A stretch of 64,000 bases of DNA from Corbicula japonica (taxonomy: Eukaryota > Mollusca > Bivalvia > Venerida > Cyrenidae), in contig JAZAYU010000006.1 in NCBI GenBank assembly GCA_038501625.1, positions 12,030,638 to 12,094,637 on the forward strand, read 5' to 3'. The translations under genes were made by a program, and so were the position numbers. Below are positions 25,001 through 37,000 of the stretch, piece by piece. How positions within the stretch are numbered: position 1 is the first letter of the stretch; every line of letters starts with the position of its first letter. The notes under the pieces were generated by a model. It was not told the origin of the DNA, ran no database searches, and was given only the letters and a program-made list of their open reading frames with translations.

Positions 25001-28000
25001 CCTTCATCTCTCTTTATGTCTCTGGGACACAAACCATATTATTGATCTAATTTCGATGCCACTCTACTCACCAGATGTTGTAAACTCTTTGTATGGAATG
25101 GATTTAAGGATATTGCACTTTCAAAAGATTCTTTGGCCTCTTTAAATTTGTTCTTGTGTTCATAGATTCGTCCTTTCTGAAAAACAGATACACCATACTG
25201 ATAATATACTGAACAACAATAAAAACACAACTAGATGTTTTTTGTGAAAAACGCATGTCTCCCCCCTGCGCCGCCCCCCCCCCCCCCCCCCCCCCTGCGC
25301 CCAGACCCCTGTGACCTTGACCATTGACCTACTGATCCCATAATCAATAGGGTTCTTCTACTCAATAAGGGCTATTACCCTATTTAGTTTGAATGCTCTG
25401 GGTCAAGAGGTACTCCAGTAATTGACCGGATATGGATTTTACTCTTCGGGGCCCCTGTGACCTTGACCTTTGACCTACTGACCCCAAAATCAATAGGAGT
25501 CCTCTACTCAATAAGGACATCCATCGTATGAAGTTTGAATGGTCTGGGTAAAATAGAACTCCTATTATTGAGTGGAAACGGTTTTCACTCTTCAGGCCCC
25601 TGTGACCTTGACCTTTGACCTACTGACCCCAAAATCAATAGGGTTCTTCCAATCAAAAAGGGCTATCACCCTATGAATTTTGAAGGCTGTGGGTCAAACG
25701 GTACTCCAGTTATTGAGCGGAAACGGTTTTCACTCTTCAGGCCCCTGTGACCTTGACCTTTAAACTACTGACCCCAAAATCAATAGGGTTCTTCTACTCT
25801 ATAATGGCTATCAACCTATGAAGTTTGAAGTCCCTGGGTCAAAGGGTACTCAAGTTATGGAGCAGAAACGGTTTTCACTCTTCGGGCCCCTGTGACCTTG
25901 ACCTTTGACCTACTGACATCAAAATCAAAAGGGTTCTTCTACTCAATAAGGGCTGTCATCCTATGAAGTTTGAAGGCTCTGGGTCAAAGGGTACTCGAAT
26001 TATTGAGCGGAAACCGTTTTCACTCTTCAGGCCCCTGTGACCTTGACCTTTGACCTACTGACCCCAAAATCAGTAGGTTTCTTCTACTCAATAAGGGCTA
26101 TCACCCTATGAAGTTTGAAGGCTCTGGGTCAAAGGGTACTCAAATTATTGAGCAGAAACGGTTTTCACTCTTCGGGTCACTGTGACCTGGACCTTTGACC
26201 TACTGACCCCAAAATCTATAGGGTTCTTCTAGTCAATAAGGGCTGTCATCCTATGAAGTTTGAAGGCTCTGGGTCAAAAGGTACTTGAGTTATTGAGCGG
26301 AAACGGTTTTCACTCTTCGGGTCACTGTGACCTTGACCTTTGACCTACTGACCCCAAAATCAATAGGATTCGTCACTCAATTAGGGCTATCACCCTATGA
26401 AGTTTGGAGGCTCTGGGTCAAAGGGTACTCGAGTTATTGAGCGGAAACGGTTTTCACTCTTTGGGTCACTGTGACCTTGACCTTTGACCTACTGACCCCA
26501 AAATCAATAGGATTCTTCTACTCAATAAGGGCTATCACCCTATGAAGTTTGAAGGCTCTGGGTCAAAGGGTACTCGAGTTATTGAGCGGAAACGAAGTGT
26601 GACAGACGGACAGACGGACAGGGCAAAAACAATATGTCTCCCCCATAGGTGGGGAGACATAATTTAGCAAGACTGTATTCTATTCAAGAGAGGTTGACAC
26701 AAAAAGAACATAGGCTAACAAACGTTTACTGCCATTGGAAGACCTGAATAAATCGACAAATTTCTACCATATTATGCGATTAATTACACACAAAAGTAAA
26801 TAGTCAGTATTAAACTGTAATCTGTAAAAGAACATTGTTTTTTGATGATTAATTTTATTGTTCATATTTCTGTAACTCTTTACTCCATATATACGTTTGA
26901 ACCTGTTCAACCAGTGTAAATCCAGATTAGCTGCACATCTGATCTGGATCTGCACTTGTCTCATATTGGTCAGAAATAACCTAATGAATCTAAAAGTAAA
27001 CATTGTAGATCCAGATCAGCACAGATGTGCCAGCTGATCTGAATCTACACTGTTAGCCCACGCTATAAAGCGGTAAATATATGGAGGAAAGGGTAAAAAT
27101 AAGACACTGTACTCTCCCCTTATCACAACTTGTTTAATGTGTGGATGTGTTCTGATCTCAATGCAGCACACCAAACGACTAAATAAAAACTTACAGGGTA
27201 GAACCTCCACCCTAATAGGGGTGTCCGTGGCCGAGTGGTTTAGGTTTCCGACTGAGAATCACTTGCCCTTCACCGCTGTGAGTTCGAGACCTACCAGGGT
27301 CAAGATCTTTCATGTTAGGAAGCTAACCAGCTAGCTTGCGGAACGTCAGTGGTTCTACCCAGGTGCCCGCTCGAGCCTGAAAATTGCCGAGAGGGGCACC
27401 TGGGGTCTTCCTTCACCATGGAAAGCTTGTATGTCCACACCATAATGTCCTCATTAACAGGCGGGAGGGACAGAAAACTAGGAAGTAACAACAACAACAA
27501 CCTCCACCCTAATAAAATGATTTCTATCCCAGTGTTCCTAGTGCCAACTTGCACATGTCACGTAATGCACCACAAGAGCACTAACTTACCATACTAGCAT
27601 CTAGTTAAACTTACATGTACAATTTAAATATCAAGTCAAATTCCTTACCTTACATTAATGACCAATGGTCAAACTCACTTTATAAGCTATTAGTCTAACT
27701 TACCATTATAAATTTCATGTAACATGAAGGTATTTAGTTAAACTTACTATGGAGGCAATAAGTTCAATAACCTTAAAAGCACCAAGTTAAAATAACTGTA
27801 AAGGCACCGAGTCGCAGTTACCATACAGGTAATAACTTACCATACACTTACCATATAGGTACAGAGCAACACTTCTTAAACATGCACTTATGCAAACCTA
27901 TATAGCCACACTGTGTTAAACTTGATAAAGTTTTAACTAAATATGTATTACACTTACCATACGGCCACTGAGTTAAATTGAACATTTGGGACTATAGTTA

Positions 28001-31000
28001 AACTAACCAGACACTATTTTACACTTACCATGTAGGAAACTAAGCTTACCATTTTCACATAAAGTTAAACTAGAATCTGTTTTTGTGAAAAACGCATGTC
28101 TCCCCCCGTCGCCCTATTGAATGAAGGCCAAGGAAGTGATATCACCTTTTTGAAACGGAAGCCTGTGTCATTTATTATGGTATAATGAACATGCACATAT
28201 ATATATATATTAACTCTACGGGCCCCTGTGATGTTGAAGTCTGGCCTAAATACCCCAAAGTCAACAGGGTTCTTCAAGGCTGTAACAGCAACCATTGTAT
28301 GAAGTTTGTAGGCTCTAGGTAAAATAAAACTCCAGTTAGTGAGAGGAAACCATTTTCACTCATCAGGCCTCTGTGACCTACTGACCCCAAAATCACTAGG
28401 AGTCCTCTTCTCAATAAGGACATCCATCGTATGAAGTTTGAAGGCTCTGGGAGAAATAGAACTCCTGTTATTGAGTGGAAATGGTTTTCACACTTTGGGC
28501 CCCTGTGACCTTGACCTTTGACCTACTGACCCCAATATCAATAGGGTTTTTCTTCTCAATAAGAGCTATCACCCTATTAAGTTTGAAGGCTCTGGGTCAA
28601 AGGGTACTCAAGTTATTGAGCAGAAACGGTTTTCACACTTCGAGCCCCCGTGACCTTGACCTTTGACCTACTGACCCCAAAATCAATAGGGTTCTTCTAC
28701 TCAATAAGGGCTATCACCCTATGAAATTTGAAGGCTCTGGGTCAAAAGGTACTCGAGTTATTGAGCGGAAACGGTTTTCACACTTCGGGCCCCTGTGACC
28801 TTGACCTTTGACCTACTGACCCCAAAATCAAAAGGGTTCTTCTACTCAATAAGGGCTATCATCCTATGAAGTTTGAAGGCTCTGGGTCAAAGGGTACTCC
28901 AGTTTCTGAGCAAAAACAAAGTGTGACAGACGGACTGACTGACAGACGGACAGACGGACAAGGCAAAAACAATATGTCCCCCCCAGAGGGGAGAGACATA
29001 ATTTACTATACAGTCATAGATTTAAACTTACCATACTGGCACCAAGTTGAACTTGCCGTATGCATGGTATTAAACTTACAATGTAAGCACCAGTTACTTA
29101 CCATATAGGCGACCTGATGAGACAAGGGGAATAGAATGGTAGCCTCTCTAACACAAGATTCTGCCTCTTCCACCTTGTCCAGAGACAAATATAGGTCACT
29201 CAAGGTCATCCAGATCTGACCTTGGAGCCTCAGGGTCTTTGACCCTGTCACACTATGACTGGTGACATCACCTAAGCTGGAACAAGCTAAGTCAGAGAGG
29301 GTTTGTTCTATACGAGACACTGCAAGGGATTCAGCTCGGATGGAACCTGAAATAACACAGTTATGCACAGTAATACATGGCAAAAAATAAATATTATAGT
29401 AACTTAGAAGAACAAAACTATTAACAGGATCAATAGAATTTCTACAATTTATTAAGGGATTGCCACACTCCTCCCAACTTTGTTCATCGATAAAAAGAAA
29501 ATTATCAAAATCTCAATAATGGCAAAATGCCGTTTAATGAAACTTTGCACAAATGAATGTTACTAATGTATCTTTATTTTGCATACAGTAAGATACGTTA
29601 GAAAAGTAAAGAAAAAAAGCTAGACCTAAAAATTCCTTAAAATTCTATTTGCATAAATTCACAAATACTAAGCGATACAAAACATGATTTTGAATTCCCA
29701 AGTGAGCGCAATGATACTGACAAGAAAATGTTGTGTACTTTGTAAAAAATTGTCAACTACTAAAAGAGAAATCAGTGATTGTCATCCGTTTACGCGACCA
29801 GGAAGCGTCCAGAAAATTGAAGGTCAAACACACTTTTACTAAAATCTCGTAAAGTTTACATATGTAAGTCACGAGGACACAATAAATTGTTGTCAGTATC
29901 ATATTACTCATGTGGGCATTTAAAATGATGTTTTGTTTTGTTTAGTTTTTGTGAATTTATGTAAATAGAAGTTTAGGGAATTTTTTGATCTCGCTATTTT
30001 TCTTTACTCTTATAACGTGTCTTACCATCTGCAAAATAAAGATACATTAATAACATACATTTGTGCAAAGTTTCGTTTAACGGCATTTTGCCATTATTGA
30101 GATTTTGACAATTTTCTTTTTATCGATGAACAAAGTTGGTAGGAGTGAGGCAATCCCTTAATCTAACTAAATTTCTCTAATCTTTACTAAAAATATATGA
30201 CTTTCATGGCATGGATGAACAGTGCAGATCCTCATTAGACGGCAAATATCTGGATCTACTAAATGTATACTCAACATCATTGGTGTCGCGCCATCGTTCG
30301 TCTCGCGGTATTTGCGTTGCGCCCTCTATCGATTGTTTACGTTGTCACGTTGCTGACCTATATTTGTGGTTTGACGAAAAACGTTTTTTCAACAGTTATG
30401 AGCAGTTTCTTGGTGAGTATTTGTTCGTATACATCAAATATAGTGTTTTTGTTTGAAATGAAGCAAAAAAACTCACCTTCAGTCCTTATTTTTGTCCTAT
30501 TTTGCTTTGTTTACAAGTTCGTCTTCCCCGCCCATAGCCCCGGAAGTGTTTATATGTAGTTAGGTAACCGACCACTAAATTTTAAATCAGATAGGTAACC
30601 GACCACTAAATTTTATATCAGATAGGTAACCAACCACTAAATATTAAATATGGAATGAAAGTACTGTGACCATGAAACAAAATAATTTTTTACAGTCAGT
30701 GTGATTAACAGTTGTTATTTGTTAAAATTTAGTTAACAGTTAAAGTTTTGACATGTTCACCTATCACACTTTAAATGACTTGTTATCTGATTAAACATTT
30801 AGTGTTCTAAACCTACGAGTGTTCGATTTATTCCAAGAATTTTCACATACCGCGAAACGAATGATAACGTAATCAGGACAACATGGCGGACACCAATGAC
30901 AATCATATGGATGCATTCTATTGTTTTTGGATATTCCATGGCCATTTTAAGAATTAAATAACAGGAAAAGGTTGGAATAGGAGAAATAAATCAAAATTTA

Positions 31001-34000
31001 ACAGGTAAGTTTCTTTTCGTCTTTACTTCATTGTGATAACTGTTAAGTAACGCGAACCCGTAGATGACCAGTATAAATTACAGAACCAAATTTAGGAATG
31101 AACTAAAGATTTCTTATCAATTTGTAGCCAGGGCCAAAATTAAAGTGAAATGAGATTAACAATCTGTCACAAAACTAACTTTTGGTTAGTTCATTTGGAG
31201 ACAGAACTCAGTTTTAACAAATCACAAGCTTGAGATTTGGGACTTGGATTCTGGGGTTTTTCGCTTTCTATTTTTGTATTTTAAGAGAAGTATCCAATTT
31301 CAAGCGAACCCTCTTCCCCATATCTATGTATGGTAATGCATGTGCATCCAGTGAAGATCCAGATCAGACAACAATATCTGCACTGTTCACTTCTTGGTGA
31401 GAAATAACCCAAAGAAGTGAACAGTGTAGATCCTGATCAGAAATGTGCTGGATGATCTGGATCTACTCTGTTCACCAATGTGATAAAACCTGTATACATG
31501 GAGTAAAAGGTTAACAATCCTTGGTTCTAGGGTTTCTAATCAGCTTTACCTGTTTCCCTGTCGGAGAACTCTGTTAACTGTAGATAAGCATTGGATTTCC
31601 GATCAAATTGTGACCTGTCAGTTACAGAGATTTTCTGATTCGGATGTAAACTACCCCTATCAGACCTGTTCAAATAGACAACACATTATTAATCTCACTT
31701 TTTTATCTGAAATCCCATGATTTTTTAAATGCCACATATTAGAAGGTTTTTCCAGATGGCATTTTGTCATTTCTTGTTTTTAATCACTGAAATGAAATTT
31801 ACCAAGAATTTTTCTTTACTTTAACCCTTTCCTTGATTTATACGCATTTTCACGCATGTGCGACCAGTGTAGATCCAGATCAGCCGGCACATCCGTGCCG
31901 TCTGATCAGGATCTGCACTGGTCGCATTTTGGTCAGAAATAACCTAATGAATCAAAAAGCGAACAGTTTAGATCCTGATCAGAGGGCACGATTGTGCCAG
32001 CTGATCTGGATCTAAACCGTTCGCCCTAGCAATAAAGGTGTATGTATACAGGAAAGGGTTAAGAGTATCATAAAAAACATGAATTTTGTGTATAATTGCC
32101 ACTTTAAGTGTCTATAAATTTCTTGTTTTAAGCATTAAATTCCAGTAAGGAAAACCATAGCAGAACTGAAAAAAATTATCAAAATTTCAAAAATAAATAT
32201 GTCTTACTGATGAAGTTTCAAAACACAAATAAAACAGATTCAATCTGTATTTTACACTCCACTCCACAGATACACCTAAACCAAATTGGCAAAAGTTTGT
32301 GCCATCTGATCAGGATCTATACTGTTGGCTTTTAATTAGGTTATTTTTTACCATGTAGTGAAACGTGTAGATCCAGATGAGACAGCAAGGCTGTACTGGA
32401 TGATCTGCACCTATATTGTTCACACATGTGCTAAAAGCCATATATAAACAGTTAAAATCAACTAAAGATTATATTTAATGAAGAGTTACCCTTCAGAGTC
32501 TATTTCATCGAGTCTCCGCCACAATTTCATCATCCTTTTACAAGTATTTAATGCCACCTCTGAGCCAAGCAAAATCTCCTCTATCTTACACTTTGTAAAC
32601 AACAAACTGTAATTCAACAATACAAAGATATCAAGGAATGTCTAACACTCCTGGGCCTGCTAAATTAAACTTTCCTGAGCCTGGTAAATCAAAACATTGT
32701 TCTCTAAATTTATTTCAACCATTTACTCAGTAAATATGGTTTACAGTGTTATTTTACCCTTTTCTAAATAGGGCCGGGACCCCTGGAATTGTAAAAACAG
32801 TACCTAAAATTTAGAATTTCATAGATTGATTAGAAATTTAAATACTGCTTTAAATGACAATGATTATACCATACAATTTACCAGTTTATTTTAAACCGTA
32901 AAAAATACTGACTCTTTTATATTACAGCAACAGAATCACGATATGAAACTAAAATGATTGTGGAATCTGTACTTTCATTTAGGAAAATGTTGCTATTTTA
33001 TTGTTTCTATATTTGAACAGTAATTTTGTGATACTTGTCTTATAAAAGTAATTTTATGTGTTTGCATGATGATTTTTTCCTTTAAAAGAATGCTTTGGTT
33101 GCTATGGTTACGGTTGCCAAAATTACTTTTTTGAGGTTAAATTTTAACCAGCATAGCTGATTGCTTGCGTATTTCATGTTTTTCAAAAAAATTGAGGGGG
33201 TATAAAAAACTGACCATTTGCAAAACAAGCCCTTTGTTTTTTGTGGTTTTTAACCGTTTGGTCTGGGCCTTAGGTACCTATTTTGTAGGCCAATAAAATG
33301 AAAACGAGACGGTGAAGTGCTTTGCTTTTTTATTACTTGATTCTATACACATTGCAGATAATTTTTATGTATAACATAATTATTTTACTGCATTAAACAT
33401 GCACAAAAATCACAGTTAAAAAAATGCTTAATTTTTGCAGCTCGGAAAAATGTGCATTTCCAAAGCTGGGGTGCACTTACAAAAAGTAATTTATAAAGTG
33501 TTAGAAATATATTCTAAACTTTATGCTCGTTTTTTCCTGTTCAGGTATGATGTTTTCAACAATTAGCCTTTATTTTACAAAATTTTACAAGGTTTGAAAG
33601 AAATAGAGATGAATTTAGCTTCTGATATGTTTGATTTTACAGCCCATTTTTGGAAACAGAGGGTCCCCTTCTAAAATACTGAATTTCCAGAGTTACGCAT
33701 GGTAAATGTTTTTTAAAACTCTTCTTTAGATGTCTAAATGGATGTACTTGGAAATGAAAACAACAAAATCCCAATCTGCAAAAGTGCATATTACAGTTCT
33801 AAAACCATAACTTTAGCTTCTGTGTTTTTAATGTGATACAAATGTGTATATCAGACTTAACTTCAATACCTGGCCAAGAACACTACGTGTTATAAATAAT
33901 CTAAGGTCACCTTATATTATCAGGATATTCCTCGAGAGCTGCGTTGATGAGGTCCATAGCATCTTGGTACTGTTTCTGTGCCGTTAACAGCAGCACAAGA

Positions 34001-37000
34001 AGATGTAAGGAATGGATATGATCACTGTAATACTTCAAGGCTAGCTTTGTGTACTTAACTGCATCCTCAACCTGCAAAATATGATTTTGGATCGATCTAA
34101 AAAACAATCAACAAAATGTAGTACCCCAGAAATATTAATCAACTTGCTGTAGCTTATATTTGTTAATATGTTTAGGACCAGATACACACCTCAATAACAA
34201 CTACTGACAGAATTCATGAGTGAAAAATCTCACTTAAACAATGTGTTTATACACCCAAGTGACAACACATGCCATTGAGAGAGTTACAGAACTTGGTATA
34301 CCAAGTAACGATTTGATGACAAGCAAGTGTAAAAGATGAAGTAGCAGTCGCCAGTAAGATTCATCTTAACTATTTTCTCAACGGGATATGGCCTCTATCT
34401 CACGATCAAGATCAGCCTTCACATTCATGCAGTCAGTGCCCAAGGTTATAAAAGCATGGAAACCAGTCTCAAATCTCAAGCATCTGATTGGCTGAAATGG
34501 CAACCAGTCGCCATTTCAGCCAATCAGATGCTTGAGATTTGAGACTGGTTTCCAATCTCAGCTTTATAACCTTCAGCCCTGATCTGGATCTCATGGTAAG
34601 CTTCTTAGTCAGAAAAAATCTGATGACTCTACAAGCAACTAGGCCATATTCTTACCAGACTGCATGGATGTGCAGGCTGAGTGAATTATGTATAGACTGA
34701 ACTAATGAAATCTTCAAATAATCAGTTTTGCATGTTAAAAAAATGTTGGTAAATCAGAATATGTTTTTTTAACATAATAAGGAAGATTTACATTAATAAA
34801 AGAAGAAATGGTTTAACACTACTGACATAGATAAACCTTCATTGCCGGCGCAAACATTGTAGATCTATATAAGCTGGCAAATCTGTGCAGTCTGTTCACG
34901 ATCTAGGCCCAAGATCATAAAACTAAGTTTGGAGATCAGTCTCAAATCTCAAGAATCTGATTGGCTGAAATGGCGACTGGTCGCCATTTCAGCCAATCAG
35001 ATTCTTGAGATTTGAGACTGATCTCCAAACTTAGTTTTATGATCTTGGGCCCTAGACTGTTCGCTTTTAGATTTACTATGTTATTTCTAACCAAGACACA
35101 ACCAGTACAAATCCAGATCAAACATCTCATATGTGCTGGCTTATCTGGATCTAAACTGGTCTAACATGTGTTAAAACACATTTATATGGAGTAAAGAGTT
35201 ATGGTACATATTTCCACTTAAAAACATGCATGTTAATATCATCAAGGCCCAAGATCATAAAACTAAGATTTGAGATTGGTCTCCAGATTTAGTTTTATGA
35301 TTTTGGGCACAGATGTTCAATATATACAAACCTGTCTAAGAATGGCCAGTTGTAGAGCAAGATGGAACAGTGACAGGTAGTCATTTGGATCCAGTACATG
35401 TGCCCTGAAATATACAACCAACAATGCAATACCGTAAAATCGTTATAGTATAACATATAGCAAACAAGTGAAGATCCTTATCAGATTGTAGGAATGTGAA
35501 GGTCTATCTTGGTCTAAACTGGTAGTAAATACTACAAAAGTTGTAACAAGCCCTTAATTCATTGGATACAGCTTGTATCTCTTAGATTTTGACCAGTAGT
35601 GAACTAATCAGTGTGTTATATATGTATTTCCTTCCTAAGTCTAACTTAATGTATGCAATACAACATTCGGTTATTTCTGAAGACCATAGTAGATCCAAAT
35701 CAAATGGCACAGATGTTCTGGCTGATCTGGATCTACATTGTTTACTCATGCAAAGAAAGGCTTATATATGGAGTAAAGGGTTTATGCTGCAACTATGTCG
35801 TGTAGATTACTTGTCATACATCGGAGGAAGAGGGTTGGTTTTGTAAGTTCATTTTTTAGCACTAATGAAAAAACAAGCAATATTGATCTGGCACGCAAGA
35901 TCTATACCGAAGATTCTAAAACTTATTTTGGAGACCAGGCTCAAATCTCAAGCATCTGACTGGTTGAAATGGCAACTGATTGCCATTTCAGCCAATCAGA
36001 TGCTTGAGATTTGAGACTGGTCTCCAATATTAGTTTTATGATCTTGGGTACCTACAGATCTGTGAAGACAGCATGAAAGACAATGATTCTGCTACCTTTG
36101 GAATGCCCTGAGTGCTTTGTTATGAAGGTTCTGTCTGTCCCCTTTCAGTTTCATCTCAGCAGCCTTCAGACTGTAGCCTATCCCTAGAGCCACATGCGCA
36201 CGAGATGCTGCCGAGTGCTGATCTCCAGCCTCCAGGGCCATCTGTGCAAACTCTATCCCTTCATCATACTGCAAATAATACATGTGAGGCCATATTTTAT
36301 ACTCAAAGGATAAATAAACGCAAGGGAAAACTTTGTAGGTGATTCTAGTTTTTCCCATTTCACACTCGCCAAATGTTATGCAACCCCATCACGTGAAATT
36401 TAGTAGAGTATACGTGCACTGTAACCTAGAGTTTCTTGGCAGATTGTCAGTGGTTTTAATCAACACCTTCACAAGATATTGCAAATAATGAAAACCTGTG
36501 TTTATTTATCCCTCGAGTATATTTGGGGTGGTTTACTTTAAGGCAAAGTTTGCAAAATCAAACCTCAGCAAAAATTAAACATGTGACAGCTTACTTAACA
36601 AGAAAAACATTACAAAAATTTATATATGTATACACAAAAGGTCATTTGCCACTACTATCAAGAAATGAAATAAAACCAGATTATTACCTGTAATCACCTT
36701 AGTGAGGAAACATTTAACTCTCATTTTCTGATGGTACTTATAAATTGTATAGACAAAGGTATCTTTTAGAAGATAATGGGAGTTAATTATGGACAAACTG
36801 CTTCTTCAAAAATTAGTTTTGCTAAATTTTGCATCGACTGATATAAAAACCTGGAAGGAACCTTCTCTGGAATGAATAGTCCTGGTACATGTACCAGTGG
36901 TATGCTTAAATACCATGAAACTCTTCGCTTACTTACTGAAAATAAACTTAAAATTGGGTGCATCAAACAGCTAATGTCAATCCTTGAAAGATGTAATGAA

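Noticed and set aside
27315..27597. Open frames on both strands near 27.4 kb
   Set aside because: Both lie in the tRNA-derived SINE.
29006..29101. Extension of TTC7 exon 17 as an open frame past the donor
   Set aside because: The frame stays open into the intron, but homology stops at AYM and a consensus GTAAGT follows; exon 18 joins in phase.
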